Position numbers and translations under genes: made by a program
Origin: Streptomyces sp. NBC_01244
GTDB taxonomy: Bacteria > Actinomycetota > Actinomycetes > Streptomycetales > Streptomycetaceae
Direction: 5' to 3'
Assembly (NCBI RefSeq): GCF_035987325.1
Contig: NZ_CP108488.1
Location: 7,316,001-7,380,000, forward strand
Length of the DNA stretch: 64,000 nt
Notes under the pieces: model-generated
What the model saw: only the letters and a program-made list of their open reading frames with translations
Databases searched by the model: none
Told to the model about the DNA's origin: nothing
Shown here: positions 41,141 to 49,032 of the stretch, one piece after another
How positions within the stretch are numbered: the stretch's first letter is position 1
How the letters are laid out: each line of letters starts with the position of its first letter

Positions 41141-42096
41141 TCCCCCAGCTGTCGGGCGCCGAGATGGCCGGCCTGCTGACCCCGGCCGCCGCCGCGGACG
41201 CGCTGGCCGGCGTCCTGCTGGCCGGGCTGGACCCGGAGACCTGTCCGCCGCGCAGCGCCCTGCCGGTGCCCGGAGGCGGCGAGCTGCTGCTGATGCCGGC
41301 CGCCACCGGGGCCTACGCCGGCGTGAAGATCGCCGGGGTGGCCCCGGGGAACCCGGCGCTCGGGCTGCCCCGGATCACCGGGTCCTACCTCCTCCTGGAC
41401 GGCCCCACCCTGCGCCCCCTGGCCCTGCTCGACGGGGCGGCGCTGACCACCCTGCGCACCCCGGCGGTCTCGGCGCTCGCGCTGCGCCACCTGGCCCCGG
41501 CGGGGCGGCCGCTGCGGCTGCTGATCTTCGGATCGGGACCGCAGGCGTACGGGCACCTCGAAGCGGTGCACGCGATGCGGCAGCTGGCGGAGGTGGTGGT
41601 CGTGGCCCGTGCGGGGTCACCGGGCAGCGCCGCCGGCGCGGAGAAGCTGGCGGCGCACGCGCGGGGGCTGGGCGTCCCCGCCCGGCCGGGGGCGGCGGCG
41701 GAAGTGGCCGACGCCGACCTGGTGATCTGCTGCACCACCTCCCGCGAGCCCCTCTTCGACGGGCGGCTGATCGGGCCGGGCGCCGCCGTGGTCGCGGTCG
41801 GCTCGCACGAGCCGGACGCCCGTGAGGTGGACACGGCGCTGGTCCGGCGGGCGGCCGTGTACGTGGAGTCGCGTGCGGCGGCTCTGCGGGAGGCGGGGGA
41901 CCTGCTGGTGCCGGAGGCGGAGGGGGCGATCGGCGCCGGTCACATCAGCGGCACCCTGGCCGACCTGGTCGCGGGACGGATGCCGGGCCCGGGGGCCGCG
42001 AGTTGTCCACAGCTCTTCAAGAGTGTGGGCATGGCCTGGGAAGATCTGGCTGTGGCGGTGGCCCTGTTCGAGGCCGCCGGGGGCGGCATCCGCTGA
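41137..42096 (+). CDS. Ornithine cyclodeaminase/mu-crystallin family, likely pyrroline-2-carboxylate reductase
   Basis: 319 residues. The dinucleotide site LLIFGSGPQAYGHLEAVHAM (about 128-147) and VICCTTSREPLF, then VVAVGSHEPDAREVD, are the family core. Members linked to proline racemase genes (LhpI type) reduce pyrroline-2-carboxylate to L-proline with NAD(P)H. GTGA overlap with paralog 2 argues for a joint step, which would salvage 3-hydroxyproline or D-proline. Direct ornithine deamination is the alternative. Confidence 0.85.
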   Translation: MIPQLSGAEMAGLLTPAAAADALAGVLLAGLDPETCPPRSALPVPGGGELLLMPAATGAYAGVKIAGVAPGNPALGLPRITGSYLLLDGPTLRPLALLDGAALTTLRTPAVSALALRHLAPAGRPLRLLIFGSGPQAYGHLEAVHAMRQLAEVVVVARAGSPGSAAGAEKLAAHARGLGVPARPGAAAEVADADLVICCTTSREPLFDGRLIGPGAAVVAVGSHEPDAREVDTALVRRAAVYVESRAAALREAGDLLVPEAEGAIGAGHISGTLADLVAGRMPGPGAASCPQLFKSVGMAWEDLAVAVALFEAAGGGIR

Positions 42097-42105
42097 GGAG
42101 CAAGC

Positions 42106-42123
42106 GCAACGTGACATTGTACG
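42106..42123 (-). promoter_or_regulatory. Shared operator site E, upstream of the GntR regulator
   Basis: Minus strand CGTACAATGTCACGTTGC, 14 of 18 identical to site B. It lies 47 bases before the regulator ATG and after the reductase stop, so it could give the regulator its own autoregulated promoter. Confidence 0.7.
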
Positions 42124-42170
42124 CTGTTCCTCCGCACGCCGGTGGTGTGAGCGGTCTCGGAGGAAATGCA

Positions 42171-42881
42171 ATGGGTGACCTGAAGCAGCACAGTCTCATC
42201 AAGGCTCAGGAACGGCTCCGCGACCAGGTCGGCCACGCCCTGCGGGCAGCCCTGATAGCGGGTGAACTGCGCCCCGGGAGCGTCTACTCCGCCCCCGGCC
42301 TCGCGGCCGAGCTCGGCGTCTCGGCCACCCCGGTGCGCGAGGCCATGCTGGACCTGGCCCGCGAGGGCCTGGTGGAACCGGTCCGCAACAAGGGCTTCCG
42401 GATCACGGAGGTCAGCGAGCGCGATCTGGACCAGTACACCGAGCTGCGCACGATGATCGAGGTCCCGACCATCGGCAAGATCACGAAGATCGCCACGCCC
42501 GAGGCCCTGGAGGCTCTGCGCCCCATCGCGCAGGAGATCGTCACCAGCGCGCGCGAGCACAACCTCATCGGCTACCTGGAGGCCGACCGCCGCTTCCACC
42601 TCACCCTCCTCGGCCTCTCGGGCAACGACCGCCTGGTGGAAACCGTCGGCGACCTGCGCAAGCGCTCCCGGCTGTACGGCCTGACGGGCCTGGACGAGGC
42701 CGGCAAGCTGGTCTCCTCCGCCGAGGAGCACATCGAGCTCCTGGACCTGATGCTCACCGGCGACGCGGAGGCGGCCGAAGCCTGCATGACCCGCCACCTG
42801 GGCCACGTCCGCTCCCTCTGGGCCCAGGGCCGCGACGAACCGGTGGGCCGCACCAAGGGCCGCCTGGGCTCGGGCCTCTAG
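42171..42881 (+). CDS. GntR-family (FadR/FCD subfamily) transcriptional regulator
   Basis: 236 residues. The winged HTH (about 8-75: LRDQVGHALRAALIAGELRP, YSAPGLAAELGVSATPVREA, LAREGLVEPVRNKGFRITEV) is followed by an all-helical FCD ligand domain with metal-site histidines (EADRRFHLTLLGLSGN, SSAEEHIELLDLM, MTRHLGHVRSL). GGAGGAAATGCA ribosome site. It lies in the middle of the hydroxyproline region with a copy of the shared motif in front, so it is the best candidate for the regulator of all six sites. Confidence 0.93.
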   Translation: MGDLKQHSLIKAQERLRDQVGHALRAALIAGELRPGSVYSAPGLAAELGVSATPVREAMLDLAREGLVEPVRNKGFRITEVSERDLDQYTELRTMIEVPTIGKITKIATPEALEALRPIAQEIVTSAREHNLIGYLEADRRFHLTLLGLSGNDRLVETVGDLRKRSRLYGLTGLDEAGKLVSSAEEHIELLDLMLTGDAEAAEACMTRHLGHVRSLWAQGRDEPVGRTKGRLGSGL

Positions 42882-42900
42882 CCCCCCGCCCCTCCCGCGA

Positions 42901-42929
42901 CGCCGGGCCGCGCAGCAGCGCGCCCGGCG
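42901..42929 (+). terminator. Terminator after the GntR gene
   Basis: CGCCGGGC / GCCCGGCG 8-bp outer stem with a GC-rich inner stem, 20 bases after the regulator stop. Confidence 0.65.
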
Positions 42930-43008
42930 TTCGGCATGCCCAACGCCCCTCCGTACCCGCTGATTTGGACACGGCTGGATAACGGTGGGTCCAACCTGGG
43001 TCCAACCC

Positions 43009-43040
43009 CTTGTCAGTACAATTTCACATTACTATGTTAC
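43009..43040 (+). promoter_or_regulatory. Shared operator site B, upstream of the peptide transporter
   Basis: The 18-mer AGTACAATTTCACATTAC (43015-43032) inside a 32-bp block identical at 31 positions to operator A. It ends 40 bases before the binding-protein ATG. A 10-bp direct repeat GGGTCCAACC (about 42988 and 42998) precedes it. Confidence 0.8.
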
Positions 43041-43080
43041 CGGTCACATCATAGAGCGCGGCCCTTCACTGGAGTGACCC

Positions 43081-44826
43081 ATGACCAAGCGCACCCAACT
43101 CGCCCTCGCCACCGCCCTGGTGGCCGCACTCGCACTCGGCGCCTCGGGCTGCTCCGACCCCAAGAAGGGCTCCGCCGCAGGTGCCGGGGCCTCCAACCCC
43201 GCCTCCGCCAACGACGGGAAGATCCTCGGCGGCGCGCCCGTCAAGGGCGGCACCCTCACCGTCCTGTCCAACCAGGACTTCGCCCACCTCGACCCCGCCC
43301 GCAACTGGGTCATGCCGACCATGGACTTCGGCACCCGCCTCCTCTACCGCACCCTGGTCACCTTCAAGGCCGAGCCGGGCAAGGCCGGCAGCGAGCTCGT
43401 CCCCGACCTCGCCACCGACCTCGGCACCTCCTCCAACGGCGGCCGCACCTGGACCTTCACCCTGAAGGAGGGCGTGAAGTACGAGGACGGCTCGCCCATC
43501 AAGGCGCAGGACATCAAGTACAACGTCGAGCGCTCGATGGCACCCGACCTCACGGGCGGCCCCGACTACGCCGCCCAGTACCTCGCCGGTACCGAGGGCT
43601 ACAAGGGCCCGCTCCAGGGCAAGCACCTCGACTCCGTCAAGACCCCCGACGACCGCACGATCGTCTTCGAACTGAAGCGTCCCGTCGCCGAGTTCTCCGC
43701 GACCGCGACCCTCCCCACCTTCGCCCCGGTCCCGGAGTCCCAGGAGAAGGGCACGCAGTACGACGCCCGCCCGTTCTCCTCCGGCCCGTACAAGATCGAG
43801 TCGTACGACCGCGACAAGAAGCTGGTCCTGGTCCGCAACGAGCACTGGGACGCCAAGACCGACACCGTCCGCAAGGCCTATCCCGACAAGTTCGTGGTCG
43901 TCATGGGTCTCAAGGGCGGCCAGATCGACGACCGGATCATCGCCGGGGAGGGCGCCGACGCCTCCTCCGTCCAGTGGTCCGACATGCGGCCCGAGAGCGC
44001 CCCCAAGGTGCTGCCCAAGCCGGAGATCAAGTCGCGGCTGCTGGCCGAGTCCCAGGGCTGTACCGAGATGCTCCACCTCAACAACTCGCGCGCCCCCTTC
44101 AACGACCCCAAGGTCCGCGATGCCATCCAGTACGCCGTGGACAAGGAGGCCGTGATCACCGCGGGCGGCGGACCGGCCCTCAACGAGATCGCCACCGCCT
44201 ACCTGCCCCCGGCCATGTCCGGCGGCAAGCAGGCCGACACCCTCAAGATCGCCCCGTCCGGGGACCCCGCCAAGGCCAAGGAACTCCTCAAGGCGGCCGG
44301 CAAGGAGACCCTGAAGGTCTCGCTCGCCGTCTCCACCGGCGACAAGGGCAAGGCGGAGGCCCTCCAGCAGGGCCTCGCCCGTGCCGGCGTCGAGGTCGTC
44401 ATCGACACGGTCGACCCGGGCGCCTACTACGACGTCATCGGCGACCTCTCCACCACCCCCGACATGTCGCTCGCCGGCTGGTGCCCCGACTACCCGTCCG
44501 GCTCCACCTGGATCCCCTTCGTCTTCGACGGGCGCACCATCAAGGACAAGGGCAACCAGGGCAACAACGCCCAGTTCCGCGACGACGCCACGATGAAGCG
44601 GATCGACGAGATCAACGCCATGGCCGACGCCAAGCAGGCCAACCAGGCCTGGATCGACCTCGACGCCGAGATCATGAAGAAGTCCCCGGCCATCCCCCTC
44701 CTGCTGGAGCGCAAGCCGCTGCTCGTCGGCACCAACATCGCCGGCGCCTTCGGCCACCCCGTCTGGGTCGGCCAGATCGACTACGCCACCGTCGGCCTCA
44801 AGGACCCTTCGAAGAGCCAGGGCTGA
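43081..44826 (+). CDS. Peptide/dipeptide ABC transporter substrate-binding lipoprotein
   Basis: 581 residues, SBP family 5. Lipoprotein signal MTKRTQLALATALVAALALG with Cys24 (GASGCSD). Family blocks: LVPDLATDLGTSSNGGRTWTF, TFTLKEGVKYEDGSPIKAQD, and NNSRAPFNDPKVRDAIQYAVDK. It captures oligopeptides at the membrane surface. It begins a five-gene operon and is controlled from operator B, suggesting that collagen-derived peptides are the cargo. Confidence 0.92.
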   Translation: MTKRTQLALATALVAALALGASGCSDPKKGSAAGAGASNPASANDGKILGGAPVKGGTLTVLSNQDFAHLDPARNWVMPTMDFGTRLLYRTLVTFKAEPGKAGSELVPDLATDLGTSSNGGRTWTFTLKEGVKYEDGSPIKAQDIKYNVERSMAPDLTGGPDYAAQYLAGTEGYKGPLQGKHLDSVKTPDDRTIVFELKRPVAEFSATATLPTFAPVPESQEKGTQYDARPFSSGPYKIESYDRDKKLVLVRNEHWDAKTDTVRKAYPDKFVVVMGLKGGQIDDRIIAGEGADASSVQWSDMRPESAPKVLPKPEIKSRLLAESQGCTEMLHLNNSRAPFNDPKVRDAIQYAVDKEAVITAGGGPALNEIATAYLPPAMSGGKQADTLKIAPSGDPAKAKELLKAAGKETLKVSLAVSTGDKGKAEALQQGLARAGVEVVIDTVDPGAYYDVIGDLSTTPDMSLAGWCPDYPSGSTWIPFVFDGRTIKDKGNQGNNAQFRDDATMKRIDEINAMADAKQANQAWIDLDAEIMKKSPAIPLLLERKPLLVGTNIAGAFGHPVWVGQIDYATVGLKDPSKSQG

Positions 44827-44848
44827 GGACGCGAGGGCCCCTGACACC

Positions 44849-45832
44849 ATGACCACCACCGCACCGGGCGCCGCCGGACCGGGCGCCGCCCGTCCGGCAG
44901 CCCCGGACGGCGCACCGGCCGGGGCCGTCCCCCCGGGCAGCAGCCCCTGGCAGCTCGCCCGGCGGGAACTCCGCCGCCGCCCCGCCGTCCGCGTCAGCCT
45001 CTGCGTCGTCCTGCTCTTCGTCCTGATGGCCGCCACCGCCCCCTGGCTGGGCGCGCTGGGCGGCTGGTCCCCGGACGAGTTCGACAAGTCCGCCATCGAC
45101 CCCTACCTCGGCGGCCAGCCGCTGGGCTCCTTCGGCGGGATCAGCCCCGAGCACTGGCTCGGCGTGGAACCCGTCAGCGGCCGCGACCTGTTCGCCCGCG
45201 TCGTCCACGGAGCCCAGGTCTCGCTCCTCATCGCCTTCGCGGCCACCGCCATCGTGGTCGTGACGGGCACCGCCGCCGGAATCGCCGCCGGCTACTTCGG
45301 TGGCCGCACCGACGCCGTCCTGTCCCGGCTGATGGACCTGACGATGTCCTTCCCGTCCCTCATCTTCATGATCGCGATGCTGTCGGTGGCCAAGGACGTC
45401 AACCGCATCGTCCTCATGACCGTCGTCATCGGCGTCTTCGGCTGGCCCGGTGTCGCCCGCGTCGTCCGCGGCCAGGCCCTCTCCCTCAAACACCGCGAGT
45501 ACGTGGACGCCGCCCGCGTCGGCGGGTCGAGCTCCTGGCGGATCCTGACCCGCGACATCCTCCCAGGGGTCTCCGGCCCGGTGATCGCCTACACCACCCT
45601 GCTCATCCCCGGCATGATCAGCACCGAGGCCGCGCTCAGCTACCTCGGCGTCGGCGTGCGCCCGCCGACCCCCTCCTGGGGCCAGATGATCGCCGAGTCC
45701 GTGGCCTTCTACGAGACCGACCCCATGTACTTCGTCATCCCCAGCCTCTTCCTCTTCCTCGCGGTCCTCGCCTTCACCCTGCTCGGCGACGCCCTGCGCG
45801 ACATCCTCGACCCGAGGGGCGGCCGGACGTGA
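44849..45832 (+). CDS. Peptide ABC transporter permease (DppC-like)
   Basis: 327 residues. An N-terminal cytoplasmic Pro/Ala leader and one TM segment, an extracellular loop with the OppC N-domain, then the permease core with EYVDAARVGGSSSWRILTRDILPG as the coupling segment and five TM helices. DppC-type order. The stop overlaps the next permease start (GTGA). No separate regulatory signal. Confidence 0.9.
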   Translation: MTTTAPGAAGPGAARPAAPDGAPAGAVPPGSSPWQLARRELRRRPAVRVSLCVVLLFVLMAATAPWLGALGGWSPDEFDKSAIDPYLGGQPLGSFGGISPEHWLGVEPVSGRDLFARVVHGAQVSLLIAFAATAIVVVTGTAAGIAAGYFGGRTDAVLSRLMDLTMSFPSLIFMIAMLSVAKDVNRIVLMTVVIGVFGWPGVARVVRGQALSLKHREYVDAARVGGSSSWRILTRDILPGVSGPVIAYTTLLIPGMISTEAALSYLGVGVRPPTPSWGQMIAESVAFYETDPMYFVIPSLFLFLAVLAFTLLGDALRDILDPRGGRT

Positions 45833-46815
45833 TCCTCTACCTCGCGCGCCGGCTGCTCGCCCTCGCCGGCGTCCTCCTGGCCATCGCCGCCGTCACCTTC
45901 CTCATCTTCTACGTGCTCCCCTCCGACCCGGCCGCGGCCGCCTGCGGCAAGACCTGCAGCGCCGAGCGGCTGGCCGACGTACGCGCGTACCTCGGCCTGG
46001 ACCGGCCGCTGTGGCGGCAGTTCGGCGAGTTCCTCACCGGGATCTTCACCGGACGCACCCTCGGCACCGGCCAGTACGCCGTCCAGTGCGACTTCCCCTG
46101 CCTGGGCTACTCCTACGAGAACTCCCTGCCGGTATGGGACCTGCTGATGGACCGGCTCCCGGTCTCCGCCTCCCTCGCGGTCGGCGCCGCCGCCCTCTGG
46201 CTCGTCCTGGGGCTCGGCGCGGGAGTCACCGCCGCCCTGCGCAAGGACACGGTCACGGACAAGGTCCTCATGGTCGGCGCGGTCGCCGCCGCCTCCCTGC
46301 CCGTGTACTTCACCTCCGTGATGCTCATCTACGGAGTCATCCGGATCGCCGGGCTCCTGCCCTACCCCGCCTACCAGGCCTTCACCGACAACCCCCTGGC
46401 CTGGGCGAGCAACCTGCTCCTGCCCTGGACCGCGCTCGCCCTGCTCTACGCCGCCATGTACGCCCGCCAGAGCCGCGGTTCGATGATCGAGGCGATGGCC
46501 GAGCCGTACATCCGTACCGCCCGCGCCAAGGGAATGCCCGAGCGCACCGTCGTGGTCAAACACGGACTGCGCTCCGGGATGACCCCGATCCTCACCATCT
46601 TCGGCATGGACCTCGGCGGCCTGCTCGCCGGAGCCGTCATCACCGAGTCCATCTTCGGACTCCCGGGCATCGGGCGGCTGTTCTACGGGGCCCTGGTCAG
46701 CTCGGACCAGCCCGTCGTGCTCGGGGTCACCCTGCTGGCCGCCTTCTTCATCGTCGTCGCGAACCTCGCCGTCGACCTCCTGTACGCCGTCATCGACCCG
46801 AGGGTGAGGTATTGA
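45829..46815 (+). CDS. Peptide ABC transporter permease (DppB-like)
   Basis: 328 residues, about six TM helices. Typical DppB start (LARRLLALAGVLLAIAAVTF), the coupling segment YIRTARAKGMPERTVVVKHG, and the DLGGLLAGAVITESIFGLPG block. A Cys pair in the extracellular loop (AACGKTCSAE and QCDFPCLGY) is unusual for the family and may form disulfides. Start GTG overlaps the previous gene; stop touches the next ATG by one base. Confidence 0.92.
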   Translation: MILYLARRLLALAGVLLAIAAVTFLIFYVLPSDPAAAACGKTCSAERLADVRAYLGLDRPLWRQFGEFLTGIFTGRTLGTGQYAVQCDFPCLGYSYENSLPVWDLLMDRLPVSASLAVGAAALWLVLGLGAGVTAALRKDTVTDKVLMVGAVAAASLPVYFTSVMLIYGVIRIAGLLPYPAYQAFTDNPLAWASNLLLPWTALALLYAAMYARQSRGSMIEAMAEPYIRTARAKGMPERTVVVKHGLRSGMTPILTIFGMDLGGLLAGAVITESIFGLPGIGRLFYGALVSSDQPVVLGVTLLAAFFIVVANLAVDLLYAVIDPRVRY

Positions 46816-47852
46816 TGGCTCCTCCTCCCGAAGCACCCGAAGCGCCCGAAGCCCCTTTGCTTCAAGTACGCGACCTGCAGGTCACGTTCAGCACGCCGCG
46901 CGGCACCGTGCGCGCCGTCGACTCCCTCGGCTTCACCGTCGAGGCCGGCCGCACGCTCGGCATCGTCGGCGAGTCCGGCTCGGGCAAGTCCGTCACCTCC
47001 CTCGCCGTCATGGGCCTGCACCGGGGCGCCGAGATCGGCGGCTCCATCGCCCTCGACGGGCAGGAGCTGACCACCAAGTCCGAGAAGGAGCTCTCCAAGC
47101 TGCGCGGCCGCAAGATGGCCATGATCTTCCAGGACCCGCTGTCCAGCCTGCACCCGTACTACACGGTCGGCGAGCAGATCGCCGAGCACTTCCGGGTCCA
47201 CTTCCGGGCCGGCCGGGCGGCCGCGAAACGGCGCGCCGTCGACATGCTCGGCGAGGTGGGCATCCCCGAACCCGCCCGCCGGGCGGGGGAGTACCCGCAC
47301 CAGTTCTCCGGCGGCATGCGCCAGCGCGCGATGATCGCCATGGCGCTGGCCTGCGAACCCGACCTGCTGATCGCCGACGAGCCCACCACCGCCCTCGACG
47401 TCACCGTGCAGGCGCAGATCCTGGAGCTGATCGCCGGGCTCCAGCAGGAGCGCGGACTCGGCGTCGTCATGATCACCCACGATCTGGGCGTGGTCGCCCG
47501 GGTCGCCCACGAGGTACTCGTCATGTACGGCGGCCGGGCCGCCGAACAGGCCCCGGTGGACGACCTGTTCGCCGACCCGGCGCACCCCTACACCCGGGGG
47601 CTCCTCGACTCCCTCCCTCGGCTGGACGACGCCGACGACGAGCCGCTGCGGGCCATCCCCGGCTCCCCGCCCTCCCTGCTCGCCCCGGCCCCGGGATGCG
47701 CCTTCGCCCCGCGCTGCCCCGTGGCCGCCGCGGCCGAGGACGCGGACCGCGAGCGCTGCGCCACGGTGCGGCCCGCACTGCGCCCCTACGGCGACGCCGG
47801 CCGCGAGTCCGCCTGCCACTTCGCGGGCGCCGTCCGGGAGGTGACCCGATGA
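46815..47852 (+). CDS. Peptide ABC transporter ATP-binding protein (DppD-like)
   Basis: 345 residues. Walker A GESGSGKS (about 54), signature [15 protein letters not shown], Walker [13 protein letters not shown], and the C-terminal oligo_HPY extension with the cysteine motif [15 protein letters not shown]. The N-terminal APEAPEAPL run comes from a short repeat. Pairs with the next ATPase; overlap ATGA with it. Confidence 0.93.
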   Translation: MAPPPEAPEAPEAPLLQVRDLQVTFSTPRGTVRAVDSLGFTVEAGRTLGIVGESGSGKSVTSLAVMGLHRGAEIGGSIALDGQELTTKSEKELSKLRGRKMAMIFQDPLSSLHPYYTVGEQIAEHFRVHFRAGRAAAKRRAVDMLGEVGIPEPARRAGEYPHQFSGGMRQRAMIAMALACEPDLLIADEPTTALDVTVQAQILELIAGLQQERGLGVVMITHDLGVVARVAHEVLVMYGGRAAEQAPVDDLFADPAHPYTRGLLDSLPRLDDADDEPLRAIPGSPPSLLAPAPGCAFAPRCPVAAAAEDADRERCATVRPALRPYGDAGRESACHFAGAVREVTR

Positions 47853-48874
47853 CCACGACGAACCAGCCGGACACCGGCGCCGACCGGGTCCCGGCGGCCC
47901 GCGGCGGGACCCCTCCGCCGCTGCTGCGGGTGCGCGACCTGACGATGTCCTTCCCCGGCAAACGGACCGCGACCGGGCGCCGGGGGGCGCCCGTGCGCGC
48001 CGTCGACGGAGTCTCCTTCGACCTGGAGGCCGGCCGGACCCTGGGCCTCGTGGGCGAATCGGGCTGCGGCAAGTCCACCACCGGGCGGATGCTGGTCCGG
48101 CTGCTGGAACCGACCTCCGGAAGCGTCGAGTTCGACGGCAAGGACATCAGCCGGCTCTCCCAGGGCGCCCTGCGGCCCCTGCGGCGGAACCTCCAGATGG
48201 TCTTCCAGGACCCGCACTCCTCCCTCAACCCCCGCCAGACGGTGGCCCGGATCATCTCCGACCCACTGCTGGTGCAGGGTTCGAGCGCGGCGGACGCCCG
48301 CCGCCGGGCCGCCGAACTGATGGAGCTCGTCGGACTGATCCCGGAGCACATCGACCGCTATCCGCACGAGTTCTCCGGCGGTCAGGCGCAGCGCATCGGC
48401 ATCGCCCGGTCGCTCGCCACCAGCCCCCGGCTGATCATCGCCGACGAACCGGTCTCGGCGCTCGACGTCTCCGTACAGGCACAGATCGTCAACCTGATGG
48501 AGCGGCTGCGCGCCGAACTGGGCCTGGCCTACGTGTTCATCGCGCACGACCTCTCGGTCGTCAAACGGGTCAGCGACCGGGTCGCGGTCATGTACCTCGG
48601 CCGGATCGTGGAAATGGGCGACAAGAAGTCGCTCTACGAGAACCCCCAGCACCCTTACACCAGGGCGCTGTTGTCCGCCGTTCCGCTGCCCGACCCGGCG
48701 GCTGAGCGGCGGCGCGAGCGGATCGTGCTGCTCGGCGACCCGCCGAGTCCGGCCGCCCCGCCCCCCGGCTGCACCTTCCACCCCAGGTGCCCGGTGGCGC
48801 AGGAGATCTGCCGCACCGAACGGCCGCTGCTGCGGACGGTCGCCTCCCGTGAGGTGGCCTGCCACATGGCGTAG
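47849..48874 (+). CDS. Peptide ABC transporter ATP-binding protein (DppF-like)
   Basis: 341 residues. Walker A GESGCGKST, signature FSGGQAQRIGIARSL, Walker B LIIADEPVSALD, and the oligo_HPY tail CTFHPRCPVAQEICRTERP. Last gene of the operon; a 17-bp-stem terminator follows 36 bases after the stop. Confidence 0.93.
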   Translation: MTTTNQPDTGADRVPAARGGTPPPLLRVRDLTMSFPGKRTATGRRGAPVRAVDGVSFDLEAGRTLGLVGESGCGKSTTGRMLVRLLEPTSGSVEFDGKDISRLSQGALRPLRRNLQMVFQDPHSSLNPRQTVARIISDPLLVQGSSAADARRRAAELMELVGLIPEHIDRYPHEFSGGQAQRIGIARSLATSPRLIIADEPVSALDVSVQAQIVNLMERLRAELGLAYVFIAHDLSVVKRVSDRVAVMYLGRIVEMGDKKSLYENPQHPYTRALLSAVPLPDPAAERRRERIVLLGDPPSPAAPPPGCTFHPRCPVAQEICRTERPLLRTVASREVACHMA

Positions 48875-48910
48875 CCGCGGCCCGGGGGACCGGCGGGGAA
48901 CCCGGGCACG

Positions 48911-48951
48911 GGGAGGGCCCCGGAGCGATGATCTCGCTCCGGGGCCCTCCC
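48911..48951. terminator. Strong bidirectional terminator after the peptide transporter operon
   Basis: Perfect 17-bp stem GGGAGGGCCCCGGAGCG / CGCTCCGGGGCCCTCCC with a 7-base loop (48928-48934). It separates the operon from the convergent S9 peptidase gene. Confidence 0.85.
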
Positions 48952-48959
48952 GTCGTTCC

Positions 48960-48989
48960 GGTGGCGGTGGCGGTGGCGGTGGCGGTGGC
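48960..48989. repeat. GGTGGC hexanucleotide repeat, 5 copies
   Basis: Five perfect GGTGGC units between the terminator and the S9 peptidase stop, in non-coding DNA. Confidence 0.9.
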
Positions 48990-49032
48990 GGCCCGGCTCG
49001 GCCCGGCTCGGGGGCCGGGCCACCGCCACGCC

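Noticed and set aside
42951..43008. GGGTCCAACC direct repeats as a second regulator site for the transporter
   Set aside because: Only two copies, not found at the other regulon promoters; no basis to assign a function.
48960..48989. GGTGGC repeats as a mobile-element end
   Set aside because: Simple hexanucleotide slippage tract; no transposase or matching inverted end.
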